From the NCBI GenBank assembly GCA_010279815.1, contig QEOQ01000141.1, positions 1,544,176 through 1,608,175 of the forward strand: a stretch of DNA of 64,000 nt, written 5' to 3'. The notes beneath the pieces were generated by a model. It had not been told where the DNA came from and did no database searches. It saw only the letters and a list, made by a program, of their open reading frames with translations. Source of the stretch: Brachionus plicatilis. Lineage: Eukaryota > Rotifera > Eurotatoria > Ploima > Brachionidae. This document shows positions 10,537 to 22,600 of the stretch, in pieces. The translations under genes were made by a program, and so were the position numbers. Each line of letters starts with the position of its first letter. Position 1 is the first letter of the stretch.

Positions 10537-11203
10537 GGAATCAAAAAATTGAAAATTGTTTTTATTAATCTATAGAACGGTCTTTTTTTTGTGATGGTTT
10601 TTACAGATTCAAAAATTTCAAAACTAACATCAAATTTAAGAAAGGATCTTTTGGCTTTGTATTACATTCTAGAACTTGAAAAGAAGAGAATATAAATAAA
10701 AATATAAATAAATAATAATTTTAATTATGATGATTTTCATTTTTTAAAAATTATTTTAAATATAAATGAAAAAGAAGAAAATTGTTTCTTTATATTAATT
10801 TTTTTAATTAAATATTTGTTTTCGTTTTGTTCTGGCCACTTTAAATTTTTTTTAAATAAATCATAATTTTGAAATAAAAACAAGAAAACATAAACGCTGA
10901 AGTCTTCTAAAAAACCATTAAGATTTTTGATGAATTTTGAGTTTTTAGTTAATAAAAATACTCAAGGAATAATTTTTTAGTTTTAATTTATAAATTAAAA
11001 AAACATTTTGCTCTCTATATGAATCCAGTCGAAAAACGAAGCATTCTTGACTGCCAAATTTTAAAATTTCTTTTTAAAAAAAATCTTTATTAAAAAAATA
11101 CTGGTAAAAAAATTGATCACTTTTTTGAATTGCTAAATTCCACAAAAAAGCTCATTTTTAATCAATTAAAAATTAAATTAGAATTGCATAAAAACAGTTT
11201 AAA
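10537..11203. other. Intergenic, AT-rich
   Basis: No gene or clear repeat seen. It lies between the hAT-like element and the 3' end of the first ssSPT-like gene. Confidence 0.6.
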
Positions 11204-11434
11204 TCAAAGTTCTACTGCTGAGTCATTGATATGGGTGATCCAGTCGAAAAAGCGGAACATTTGGCTTGGCAAAAAAATATAGGTTGAGTAAGCTGCAGTT
11301 ACAAAAACGACCAAAATAATGAAATTAAATAACTTAATCTCTGGTGGCTCTAGCATATAGAGAGCTGTATTAAGAAGGTATTGCATGTATAGCCATCGTA
11401 TGTAATTAATAAATCGTTTAATTGCCGAAAACAT
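11204..11434 (-). CDS. ssSPT-like protein, copy A
   Basis: A 76-residue single-exon gene from ATG at 11434. Seen: RWLYMQYLLNTALYMLEPPE, then a hydrophobic helix (about residues 36-58) ending in FLPSQMFRFF. This is the signature of the small subunit of serine palmitoyltransferase (SPTSSA/SPTSSB): WxYxQYxLxTALYMLEPxE, one membrane helix, then (F/M)xPxQ. Known role: it binds the LCB1/LCB2 heterodimer in the ER membrane, stimulates the first step of sphingolipid synthesis and sets acyl-CoA preference. Length fits the family (about 70-80 residues). The ATG is 86 bp downstream of another minus-strand gene, and a TTTTAATTTTAG acceptor-like string lies between them, so the pair may be co-transcribed. 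Confidence 0.87.
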   Translation of the reverse strand: MFSAIKRFINYIRWLYMQYLLNTALYMLEPPEIKLFNFIILVVFVTAAYSTYIFLPSQMFRFFDWITHINDSAVEL

Positions 11435-11520
11435 TATTTATTAAAAAAAACTAACAAATAATTAAAAACTTAAAAAGTTGGGTTGCACCCACAATTAGTC
11501 AATCTAAAATTAAAAAATTT

Positions 11521-12121
11521 TTAAGACTTTTTTTGCGAATTCTCTGAGTCAATTGCTTCTTTCCAAGCTTTTATCAGCTCTGGATTTTCATTCTCAAGTT
11601 TTTGGGCATTATTTTCCCTTAGCCATTCGCTTGACTTTATTTGACCGTGCAACTGCCTAAGCAAGTCCTCCACAGGATCTGACTCAGTCTGGCTATTTCC
11701 TTGAGCAAGCTTCTCATTATCACTCACTTAAATCAAAAACTTAGTATTGTTTTTTAATTTTTTTTTCAAAAATTTAAGAATGATTTGGTTATTAAAATGA
11801 AAAAAATTTAAATAATGGTTTCTTTTTTTTAATTTTGAAACAACAAAATATGTGTATGCGTGCTTGATTTTAATAAATTCGTCGCTTATTAGTTACCTCA
11901 ACATAAAAATAATTCAAGAATAAATAAAAGCATAATAAATAAAACTTGAAAAATTTTCAAATCTCTCTCGCTCTAAATTACAATACTAATTTGCATTTTT
12001 TGGTCTTATAGTTAAAATAATTTTAAATTAAAAATTCATTTACCAAAAATTTTGCACTGAAATTTTTGATTTAAATAGGTTGTGGCTCTGTATCAATTTT
12101 GAAAAAAAAAATTTACTTACT
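11521..12121 (-). CDS. Unknown 68-residue hydrophilic protein
   Basis: Coding exon 11726-11521. It has no ATG of its own: it opens with TGAGTGATAATGAG directly after an acceptor (TTTAAG). A consensus donor AA|GTAAGTA on the minus strand at 12121/12120 would supply the missing A, so the start codon appears split as A (12121) + TG (11726-11725). The product (MSDNEKLAQG..., 68 residues) is charged, with a probable amphipathic helix around DPVEDLLRQLHGQIKSSEWL and a Ser/Lys-rich end. I do not recognise the family. The gene lies between two ssSPT-like genes on the same strand. The start is inferred from splice signals only. Confidence 0.55.
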
Positions 12122-12369
12122 TGGGTAGATGATATTTTCTGATTTAAATATTTATTTTAAATTAACCAAATAAACTTTTTTCTATCTCACTTTGAAAAAA
12201 ATTTTCATTCCTAACCATGGCTTATTGTGACTAGTTGAAAAAAAATTAAAGATTAAAAATTTTTGAAAGCTTTATTTCAAATCAGAATTATTGTAGATAA
12301 AAATTAAAATTCAAGATAAAAAAGTCATTGTAGAAAAAAATATCATTCTCCGTTTGACCATTTTAAATT

Positions 12370-12600
12370 CTATATAAAAACAGTAACACTTTCATTCGTG
12401 AAAGATTGGAAAATTCTCATCAATTGGGACGGCAAAAAGAAATAAGCTGACACGGTCCAAGTAATTAAAATTGCGATCAGCGTAAAATTGAACATTTTGA
12501 CTTCAAATGGCTCCAACATATAAAGTGCTGTATTCAATAAGTATTGCATATAAAGCCATTTTAAATAATTTACCACTTTATTGTTTGATAAAGAAATCAT
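12370..12600 (-). CDS. ssSPT-like protein, copy B
   Basis: A 76-residue single-exon gene from ATG at 12600. Seen: KWLYMQYLLNTALYMLEPFE, a membrane helix (about residues 36-58), then FFLPSQLMRIF. It shares the family core with copy A (11204-11434) almost exactly, WLYMQYLLNTALYMLEP being identical, but the N-terminus, helix and tail differ. The copies are therefore old paralogues under constraint, not a fresh duplicate. Expected role as for copy A: regulatory small subunit of serine palmitoyltransferase in the ER. A third, more divergent member is at 40556-40795. Confidence 0.86.
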   Translation of the reverse strand: MISLSNNKVVNYLKWLYMQYLLNTALYMLEPFEVKMFNFTLIAILITWTVSAYFFLPSQLMRIFQSFTNESVTVFI

Positions 12601-14365
12601 TTAAATTTTCGTAAATTTCTAAAATAAAAATTTATCATTAAAAAATTTTGCCAAAAATCCAAATAGAAATTTATTTGATTCAGCTTAAGCATTTAGCTGA
12701 TGATTCGGGAACTGAATCATACGATTTTTTTCATTTTTTTTTTATATTTTTTTAATTATTATTAAGAGTGAATAATTTTTTTCTTGCTTTAGCATAAAAT
12801 ATAAAAGTATCAACATTTTTTATGTAAAAAATAATACTACAATACGAGTATTTGATCTAAAATTAATTTCTATAAGAAACTCAACAAAAGAATTTATTTT
12901 ATAATTTAGACAGGTATTTTGTCTATTTTTTCAAATAAAATTCTATTTTATTTTTGAGTATTTTCAGCTAAAAAAAACTCAATTTAATGAAACAAATTTT
13001 ACTTTGAATATTTATTGATAAAAGCTAATTTTCGATAACAAAAGACAAATAATAGACAAACAAATTTGTTAAAAAATGCTTTTTGTGGAAATTTTTGTGT
13101 AAAGATGCTTTTGGTGAAAATATGTTCATAGCATTATTTTCTTAATTCTGTCTAATTGTTTTTTGCAAAAAGCAAAAAAATTTCAAAGCTTCAAAATTGA
13201 AAAAGCAATCCAGATCTGAGCTGAGATTTTTTTATTCATTAAAAATTCAAGTTGATTCAATTAAAAAAAAGCAAGTAAATAAATGAATTATTATAATATT
13301 ATTCTGCAATCCATATTCTTGGCTAAAATAAAATTATTTTTTAATAAAAAACTCATCAATAAACATTTGTCAAAAACAATTATCTCAAATCTAATTTCAT
13401 CCAAAAAAAATTCTATACGATTCGTTTGAATGCGTTTTTTAATGGCAAGAATAATTTTAAAGTTATCGATATATTTTAAATAAGAAAAAGTTGCTCTCAA
13501 AAAAATGTTTCACAAGTTGGGGATCCAAAAATTGAGGAAAGCTATCAATTTTCTTCAATTTTTTCCATCAACTTAAGCTTCATATATCTGAAAATAAATT
13601 TTATTAAGCAATTTTTATTTTCAAAAAATTTTAGAATTTTTAACTTTAGCAAATTAGTTCTTGAGTCAGTATTTCGAAATATCTCTTTGCTTAAATACTT
13701 CCAAAAATTTTTTTCCACAGCCAAATATGGCAGTCAATTTGACGCTTGCCAAAAACAAAAACTAGTCTCTTTATTTGAATTTTTTTTCACAATAATCACT
13801 ACTTAAACGTAAACACAGTTTAGAAAAAAAATTTATGTTGGCTTTATTTTATTTTTTTACTTAAAGCCCAAAATTATATACTTGCATGCATGGATTTCTA
13901 ATTCTTTTTAATAATTTTCGTTCATAAACAAAATTATCGAAATTTCAATGCTCTAATTGAGAATAATATCTTTTATTAAAATAAGTCAAGGAAGGGAGTT
14001 TTATCGATCTGATCGGATTTAATTCGGAGAAAATTTCCAAATTCAATTCTTTGCATCATGCTTTTAGCACTCAGTAATTAAATGTAAAATTCGTTTAGTT
14101 TTAGTCTAAACTCAATGAAAAAAGCTTTAAAAATTGAAATCACATTTGAATTTTAACAGTCTCTGTTTTAATATGAAAGTTAAATAAATTCCAGAGAAAC
14201 AATTATGCTGAATAATTCATTTTCCGAATACAATTGTGTTCCAATCTATGCTTATTTTTCATTTTCAAGTCTATAAGATAAATTTTGTTTAGATAAATTC
14301 GTTTTCTGATACCAGTGTGTTTTATTAGAAAAATAAAACTGATCGGATAAATTTAGCTTGTGTAA
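12601..14365. other. Intergenic between divergent genes
   Basis: No coding signal seen. It separates the minus-strand ssSPT-like gene from the plus-strand SLC22 gene, so both promoters should lie here. Low-complexity AT-rich sequence throughout. Confidence 0.6.
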
Positions 14366-17300
14366 ATGGCTGTAGTAAATAAGCGAATATTTGATACAGA
14401 CAATGCTTTAAAAGGTTCATTCAATGGTCTGATTGGAAAATGGCAGCTAATCACCTACTTCTCTCTAATCTTCGCTTATGCCATTATAGTCGGATGGATT
14501 CATAATCTTCACGACTTTACACGTAATTTTTTTTAATTTTTAAATTAATTATGCTATAAACAATTTTGATTTTTCGCCTTAGAAAAGATTGCTTTCAATT
14601 TGATTTTAATTTTTATTAAAAAAATAGAAATTTTTAGTTTTAATGTTTCAAAAATATCCCCAGAAATAAATCTAAAGATTTTCAAGAGAAAAAAATCTAG
14701 CTTTCCAAATATAATTATTTAACATTTAATTAAAAAATTTAAGTTATCTGTTTTCAATATATTTGATTAAAAAGAAGCGTACTTTAATAAATCGATAATA
14801 AAATATTTTTTTTTCCTAATTGAAAAATTTTCACGTTTTAATTAAAAAACTATTAAAATTAATGCTCAAAATTTGACAATAATAAGGTTTGAAAAGGTAA
14901 TTTTGCCTGAGAGTAATTTTGTAGACGATTTTATAATTAATCTTAATTTAGATTAGTTTTAGCTAATTGAAAAGAATTAAAAATATAATAATTTTTTAAT
15001 TTTAAAAATTATGCTTTATTCAAAAATTGTAAAATAAGTATAGGTATAGTATAGGTAAGGATAAGGATAAAACAATTTTTTATAAATAATATTTTGTCTT
15101 TTATTTTTCTAATAATAGAATAATAAATCATTTACCAATTTTTTTATCTAATATGTAATTTTTAAAACTGATGATTATCTCATTCAATCAAAAATTTGAG
15201 GATCAAAATTTCGAAATTTTTTCAATTTTTTTAGCAAAATTATTTCAAAATTCACGTCAATTTGGCTCTGTCAATTAAAAAGTAATTTTTGAAGGCGTTT
15301 TAATTTTCAACAAATATAATTTCTCAATTTATTACTCAATTTACTTGATGATTTCATTTTTACAAATAAAATTTTTAAAATTCTTATTATATTTTATACT
15401 ATTGATAGTTACCAAAATTTCAGATTTAGCTCAATTTTCTTTAAAAAAAAATTTTAACTCAGTAATAATTATTCAGTATTACATCTCTAGCTCTGTTTTT
15501 TTCTGACGTGGTTTCGGCTTTTGATCAAACATTTATCTAAATTTAGTGAAAATGAAAATCATTAGATTTTTAGAACCAAAAGGATACAACTAATAATTTT
15601 GGTGCTAATCTTTGAGAGGGGGTAGCCAAAAAAATTATTTTTTTATAACGCATTAAAAAGTTGTCTTTCCTAGGTTTCCATATATGCAAAATAAGAATTT
15701 GTGGTCGAAAAATTCAAATTCAGATTGTGCTGTAGTTTTGACTTGTGCGAGCCCTACAGTACTAGCTTAACCAAAAGCTTTAACCAAGTTTTTCATTAGA
15801 TGAAAGAAAATTAAATGACAAAATAAAATACAACTATTTTATTTAGACAAATGTTGAGGTCAAAAGCCGAAACCACGTCAGAAAAAAAGGATGCTATAAC
15901 CGAAGCTATTTCTTCCAAAAAGGCGGAAACAAAAAAAAATTGTTCTCAAATTGCTGCTTAAATGTCCATAAATTTTTTTTTCGTTTCTTTTGGTAGAAAT
16001 GGGTTCTGTTATAGCATTATTGTGGTTAATATCATCTTCATTAAAATTATATTCACTAATTCTTTTCCAGGATCATTTAATTCAATTTTTTGATTTTAAT
16101 TAAAATATTTTCATTTGATTCTATTTTGAATTTTATTTAAAAGATGTTTTTCATTTTAATAATTTGCTGTTCAAACCCAAATAACTAAATAAAAGAATTG
16201 AGAATTTATCATGCAAATTAAGAAAATTAAACATAGATACAATTTAATAGGAAAATCACCAAAAATAATTTTTGGTTTTTTAATTTTGGAGATGCAATTA
16301 GTAATTTAGATAAAGAAAAATAATGAATCGCCATTTTTGAATATAGAATTAAAATTTTAGTGAAATAATTTATTCATTCGGAACTACTTTGAAAAATGTT
16401 AAAAAAGCATTAACTTTTTTTCTTATAAATTTTTTAATCTAAAAATTAATGTTTTTTAATACTTGTTAATATTAAAAATTTAATTTTGACTTTTCCATAA
16501 TAAATTAGTTCTTTTTTAAGTAATTATTTTATAGTTTAAGAAATAATCCAATACGAAGAAATGGTGATTAAATTTCTCATTTCTTGAAAGTCCTTCAGAA
16601 TTCCCTTCTTCTTTTATAACAAAAAAAGTTGTATTAATTTAAAAAAAAATTGATCAAATTTTTTTATTTAGTACTGGTACCATCAGAAGTGGAATGTAAT
16701 TATTCAAAGACAGAAAACTCAACATACAGAAATAATTCGATAATTCAGCGTTTTGCCGGGAAAGGCAAATATTTGATAGATGATGGATCGATAGAGTTTA
16801 AATTGAATTATTCGCTAGAATATGGCGAGACTGTGGCAACCGAGTACGACATCCTGTGCGACTTGCAAAACTATACCACAGTGCCAAGGTATTCTCACTA
16901 TCTCGGCTTCATTAGTGGAAGTTCACTGCTCGGGTTTACTTCTGATAGGGGAGGACGAAAAATGATAATCTTGGCATGCATTTGGTCTACTGGAGTGATG
17001 TCCATATTTCAGCTGGTCGGTCACGATTTTATATCCTATGTGTTCTTTGAATTTTTTATTGGCCTCTTTATCGGCGGCGTTCAAGCTTCGTTTCTGCCAG
17101 CGATCATCGAAATGTTTCCCATAAGTTTCCGAACATTTTATGGTGTTTTTTTTCACATAGTTGTATGCTTCTTCCAGCTTCTCTTGCCCTGGCTGGCCAA
17201 AAGTTTCAAGTCATGGAAACTACTGCAAATTTTTGTCACATCACCAATCTTGCTGACTGCAGCATTAAATTGGATTGCTTTCGAGTCAATTTTTTGGTAC

Positions 17301-19631
17301 TTAGCTCACAAGGAATATGACAAAGCCATCCAGGTATTGACAAAATTGGCAAAGCGAAACGGCATCTTGTTCGAAAGCAAATTCAAAGAGGCCAAAGACT
17401 TTTTGCACGCCAAACATAGCAAAGCTACCCAAGTGGACATTTTACCGCTTTTAAGATTACAGGATCTTGAAGCGTTGGGCAAAAAATATCCACAAATTGA
17501 CATGGCAGAGATACAGAAACAAAAGTTGAACAATTCAAAATTGAGAAGATTTTTAAATTCACTCAAAGGAGAATCGTACAGAAGCACAAATACAATTTAT
17601 CGACCATTCGATTTCATTTACTCTCCAACCATGTTTGTCTATGTGCTTATTTTGTTCGGCTTGTGGTAAATTGAGAAAAAGAAAATTTAGAAAAAAAAAT
17701 TTTTTTATATTTTTATTATTGCTAGGTTTACAAACGGAATCACAGATTCAATTGAAGTTGTTAAGAAAAATTCAGAAATGGACGTCTATAGCTTTAATGC
17801 AATGTCTACATTGACTCTAATGGTCGCTAGTATTTTATCTGCGGTCTTAGCGGTTTTTAAGTAATAAATTTTAAAAAAAAAATAATTTTTTTAAATTAAT
17901 TCAAAAAAATATTCAAAGAATTGGACGTCGGTGGATGATATTTTTAGCCTATCTGGTAATTGAAGTTTGTCTACTTGGTTTTTTGATAATTAGCCTAAAT
18001 GGTGATCATGATAACGATTCTCTGGTTACTTTGAATGTATTGTATTATCTTTGTAAATTTTCGGCTCAATTCGGATTCATATTTTTGCTGTTGATCACCG
18101 CTGAGCTGTTTCCAACTAGTCTCAGATGTCAAGGTATTGGTTTGTGCTTTGCCATGAAGATGATTGGCAGTGCAATCGCTTCACCAGACTTGCTTGCCTA
18201 CACATCCCAAAAGCCGCAATTGTGTTATTGTTTGCTGACACTATTTTTTGGAAGCATGACTCTTTTTTTGCCAGAGACAAAAACTTTTCCGTTGCCAAGA
18301 AGTATTTTACAAATCGAGGCTATGCCAACTCCTATTAGCAAAATATTGAGGAGCCGTAAAGTAAAATACGCGTGCGAGAGACGCAAAAATCAAGAAAGAA
18401 AGTACAACTATACTCAAATAGATGGTATTTCTTAGTCAATTTTATTTTTTTCTTGTTATTTTTTCCAGAGTTGTTTAAAAGTCACAAAGTCTCAAGTCAA
18501 GTCCAAGTCCGGACTTTTTTTTTTTTCAAAATTCCGACCAAAGACTTAAATTTTTTTAAAAATTTTCATTCAAAAGTCCAAGTCCAGGCTTTAAAATTTT
18601 GAATACTAAAGAAGAAATTTATGGTTAAATTGCAACAAAATTCTTATATATGCCAAATCTATTGCATTAGACAACCCAAGAGTATAAATTTTTTGATATG
18701 AAGCCTGATCTAGCAAATTTAAGAACTTTTTTTTGGGCCTTTTAAACAACTCTGCTATCTCTAAATTTTTCTTTTATATTGTCATAGATTAAAATATGAG
18801 AAAAATGTTTACGCTTGATCATCAGATATTTTTTAATTAATTTTAAAAAAATAAATAAAAATTATAACTAAATAAGCGATGTGTTAGGCACATGAAATGA
18901 TGGTTTAAACTCATCATAATAGCTTTTTCAAATCAATTTTTCAATTTTGATTTTAAAAACGTTATAATAGAATTTGAGTTAGCAATATCTTTATCAAGTT
19001 TGTTCCATATATTGTTAAAAAAATTGTATTTTTTGTTCACAATTCTTCACGAGTTGTTTTTCCTTTAACTCACGAAGTCTTGTGGAAGAGCGTAATAAAT
19101 TTTCATACTTTTTCAATCAATTGCGTTAGACAACCCAAGAGTATCTAAATTTTTTGATATGAAGCCTGATCTAGCAAATTTTTAAAAAAAATTATGGACT
19201 TGGACTTTATTTTTAATGACTTGGACTTTTTTTTGGGACTTTTAAACAACTCTGATTTTTTCTATTTAATTTAAGGAGGAAATACAAGAGATGCTGCTGT
19301 AGTGTTCTCAGCGAACGATTCGCATATATCTGATGCTGGTCATGTGCCCACAGATCCAAAAGGAAACCAAAACAATGGTAACAGGAAGGACTTGCATGAT
19401 GGCTCCAATAGCAGTCTGTACCAAGGGTCTTATGATACGGTCAATAGTGTCCATGATATAGAGCAAGATGATCATAATAAATACTATAATAATAATGATA
19501 AGAAATTAATTGTTGAACAACCGATGTTGCCTTATGAGAACAGATTGGGGAAAATAGTCGAAGTACCAAGCAAGAATATTACTCGTAACAATTCGACCGA
19601 ATTAAATGAAATTGCTAATTCTAAAGTTTAA
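14366..19631 (+). CDS. SLC22-like organic ion transporter (MFS)
   Basis: Five exons: 14366-14522, 16672-17665, 17726-17860, 17919-18424, 19276-19631; 715 residues, phase kept throughout. Seen: first membrane helix in exon 1 (LITYFSLIFAYAIIVGW), an extracellular loop with NYS/NST/NNS glycosylation sequons, TEYDILCDL just before helix 2, the MFS loop motif GFTSDRGGRK, the SLC22-type PISFRTFYG after helix 4, a second-half GRRW loop motif, AELFPTSLRCQG, and LPETK near the end of helix 12. This order is diagnostic of the SLC22 family, which moves organic cations, anions or carnitine across the plasma membrane; the substrate cannot be told. The region after helix 6 is longer than usual. The last exon adds a 120-residue hydrophilic Asn/Asp-rich tail. 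Introns 2 and 3 are 60 and 58 bp; intron 4 was enlarged by a transposon. Confidence 0.88.
15490..15894. mobile_element. MITE with TTTCTGACGTGGTTTCGG ends, perhaps mariner-type
   Basis: TTTTCTGACGTGGTTTCGGC at 15499 is mirrored by GCCGAAACCACGTCAGAAAA ending near 15884; pairing runs about 45 bp per arm (through CAAACATTTATCTAAAT against ATTTAGACAAATGTTG). Extending outward, the ends can be set at TAGC...GCTA with TA on both sides (15488-15489 and 15895-15896), as for a Tc1/mariner-type element. The arms are certain; the exact ends and superfamily are inferred. Confidence 0.6.
15895..16017. repeat. Imperfect terminal inverted repeat
   Basis: TATAACCGAAGCTATTTCTT near 15895 is mirrored imperfectly by GGTAGAAATGGGTTCTGTTA followed by TAGCAT near 16014. 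About 120 bp, directly abutting the preceding element. Possibly a second small TA-flanked MITE. Confidence 0.4.
18466..19254. mobile_element. hAT-like non-autonomous element with perfect 8-bp TSD
   Basis: Ends CAGAGTTGTTTAAAAGTC (18466) and GACTTTTAAACAACTCTG (to 19254) are exact reverse complements over 18 bp. A perfect 8-bp duplication ATTTTTTC lies at 18458-18465 and 19255-19262. CAGAG ends with 8-bp duplications are the hAT hallmark. The interior repeats the terminal module: a complete unit ends at about 18762 (CTTTTAAACAACTCTG) and a partial second unit occupies about 19120-19254; TTAGACAACCCAAGAGTAT and AGCCTGATCTAGCAAATTT occur in both. No transposase is encoded. It lies in the last intron of the SLC22 gene, 13 bp before the splice acceptor boundary. 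Confidence 0.9.
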
Positions 19632-22600
19632 ATTTCCATTATTTTTGTTTTAAATTGTCCTAAAAGGCATGTTTTTTGATTTATTTACATTATAAATTTA
19701 GAATAGAGCCGTTTGATTTATTGATTTCGTTAAGAAATTTTTTAAAATTTTTTTCAAAATTAATGTCCATCAAGTTTTTTAAGAATTCAGTCGACATATT
19801 GATAATGATTTTTCAAATCTCATTTTTTTTTGTTGGCAAAAAAATCGAATCGAATTGTTAATTTATTTAAAATTTATTAGGATTAACAATTAAATCTAAA
19901 TGAATAAAAACATAATAATCAAATTTTTAATTTTATTTTAATTGAAAATTCGTTTGAACATAAAAGCAATTTTTTTCATCTAAATTTTATTGGATTGTTT
20001 TTAATTAAAAGGCCAAGAAAATAAACTTTTGAAATTAAATTCTTTATTATATTGTTTAAATATAAAATTATTAATGTTTCTCAAAAATGTTGTGTTCTTA
20101 AATAGAAACAAAAAATTAAATAATTTTACATTTTTACATTAAATTTAATTTTAGATTTTCAGATACAAGTTTTGTAAATTTTATGACATACTACACATAA
20201 AATATCAGAAAATAAAAAAATACGAAAATGTAAATTATTTACATTTTGCCTGGAATTAAGTTTTATCAAATCACTTAAAAAAAATAAATAATCAATAAAG
20301 CTCTTTTTAGAAATAATTTTAAGAATTTATTGGAACTTTTGTTTGCATTTTTCTTGCAACAAAAGTAAAGACAAATAAAAATACTTATAGAGAATTCGAA
20401 ATCTAAATTGACGATTAACAATTAACAAAGTTGTTCAAATATTTTTTAAATTAAGCATTTGAGAAAATCCTTGAAATATTGATTTGATTATAAAAATTAA
20501 GTATTGCTGCTGAGAAAACGTGTCAAGTTAGAAAATATGTATTTAACACTTGTGATGATAAAAAAATTCATTTCTTTTAAGTAAAAGTAAAGATTATAGC
20601 TTTATATTTCTGATACAGCCTCTTTTGAAATGCTTTTATCACAGATGATATAATTTGTTCATGAACATTATTTCAATGTATATAAACTCATGCTGAAAAA
20701 CTTTTATTCATTTTTTCATATTTTTTTAATAATTTTAAAACACCCTCAAAAATTAAAAAAATTGGAATTTTATTTATGACTTATTCAAAAACTTGATTAA
20801 ATTAAATTCTATTCACTCAAATTTAATTTTACTCAATTTGACAAACCTAACCCTAATTTTTTAAATAATACTTTCTCAAAATGTGTAATTTAGAAAAGAA
20901 TTCGATTTAATCAGTAAAATTTTATTTTTAGATCAGATCATTTTAGTCTTAGACACAATTGATAAGGCTAGGAAATTTTATGAAATTTTTTTCCCAAACA
21001 AAAATGAAACTTTTTAGATAATTATGCTATTTTTTGTTGAAATGAGTAAATTGAATATAAGTTAAAGCTTTATTTAGAAGTTAAAAATTAAATTAGAAAT
21101 TACACGAGATTAACAGATTTAAAATTGATGCAACAAAATTGTTATATCTTGCTGCATTGAATAACAAATTTATAATTTTTTAGCAAAAAAAATATAAAAT
21201 TGGTTATTATTTTGTAATCCTCATCTGCATCGTTTCCGTAAAATCTTTTACTCATAAATTAATTTATTAGTTATTATTTATTAAAAAGAAGGCGAAAAAT
21301 CATTAATTTATTAAATCAATAATTTTTCTTTTCTTCATCTAACTTCTACGTCCCGTAAAGAATAAGAAGCCCACAATTGCTCTAGGTGATCTTTAATCTT
21401 CCTACATTTCTCTTTCCTTGAGGTGCCCCAATTTAATACTTTATTGATCTTTTTTATAAATTTTGAAAAATTTTCTTTCATCTTCCAAAACTATCAAGCG
21501 CAGTTTTTTAAAAACTAATAAGAAGAAATAAAAATTGTTTATTTTTAATTAAAAGGAAAAGGATCAAAATTTTTGCATTATTTAATAATTTTTTAAATAT
21601 ATATTTAAATCTTCTGATTTTTTGGCATATTTAAATCTAAATTTGTAGATAACTATAAAAGAATTTAATGTCAGATATAGAATACAAATAATATTTTAAT
21701 TTTTTTTCTAAGATCTGCAAAATTTTCAATATTAAAATTTATCTGAAAATTCTCATTTTAATTTCATTTTTAAGTTATCTTGTTCTCAACTAGAAGAATT
21801 TATTATCCTGATAAAACATGGTAAAAAATTCAAGGCTCATATTCAACTTAATTTTTAAAATGATTTTCTTTTTTGTTATAATTTTTTAGTTAGCCATATA
21901 AAGTTAATTATAATAAGTTTGACCTTTTCAAATTTCAAATAAAATTTTTAAATAAAAAAAAAATGAATTGTGTATAATAAATTTTAGATTAAAATCTCCA
22001 ATAGGCTAGACTCAATTTTCAGGTAAATTACCATTAGATTACATTTAAAAAAATTTTTAAGAGTCAAGAGAATTGTTCAATTAATTTGAGAGTCTTTTAG
22101 CAAAATAAAATGAGTTTGATTAGGTATTGATTTTCACCTAAAAAAGTCCAATTTTCAAAATTGAAAATCATTGAATAATATTACATCAATGTAGAAAATG
22201 TTTTTTTAGAGATTCTTTTAGTCAATATTTGTTGGTAATAAATAGTGATGATCAAAATCAAAAAATTTGTTTATAAGTAATTAGAATAAAATAAACATCG
22301 AAGGTTAAAATCTGAATTTTAGATTTCAAATCTTAATAAAAAAAGTTAGGTTCTTAATAAATTCATCAGATTCTAAGAAGCAATTAAGATTTAAAAAAAA
22401 ACTAATTAAAATTGAAAATAAGTAAATCTTAAAGTATTTATTATGTTGCTGTATAAAGAATGTTTGTTTATTCAAATTTTAAAACATTTAAATAGAACAC
22501 GAATAACAAAATAAAAACAGAATTTAAATTCCTAGCAACTTAACCTAAATAAAGCTGAAACTGGTTTTGAGTCCAACAACGACGATTTCTTAGATTTAAA

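Larger units (their letters stand above)
14523..16671. other. Intron 1 of the SLC22-like gene
   Basis: Donor CGTAAT, acceptor TTTAG. AT-rich, with a terminal-inverted-repeat element at 15490-15894 and a second imperfect inverted repeat directly after it. No other feature seen. Confidence 0.7.

Noticed and set aside
11261..12600. Copies A and B as a recent tandem duplicate
   Set aside because: The core is identical but the helix, ends and DNA between them are fully diverged, so the duplication is old.
13291..13500. Minus-strand ORF of 69 codons
   Set aside because: Composition is typical of random AT-rich sequence (Ile, Phe, Lys, Asn) and no splice or family signal is present.
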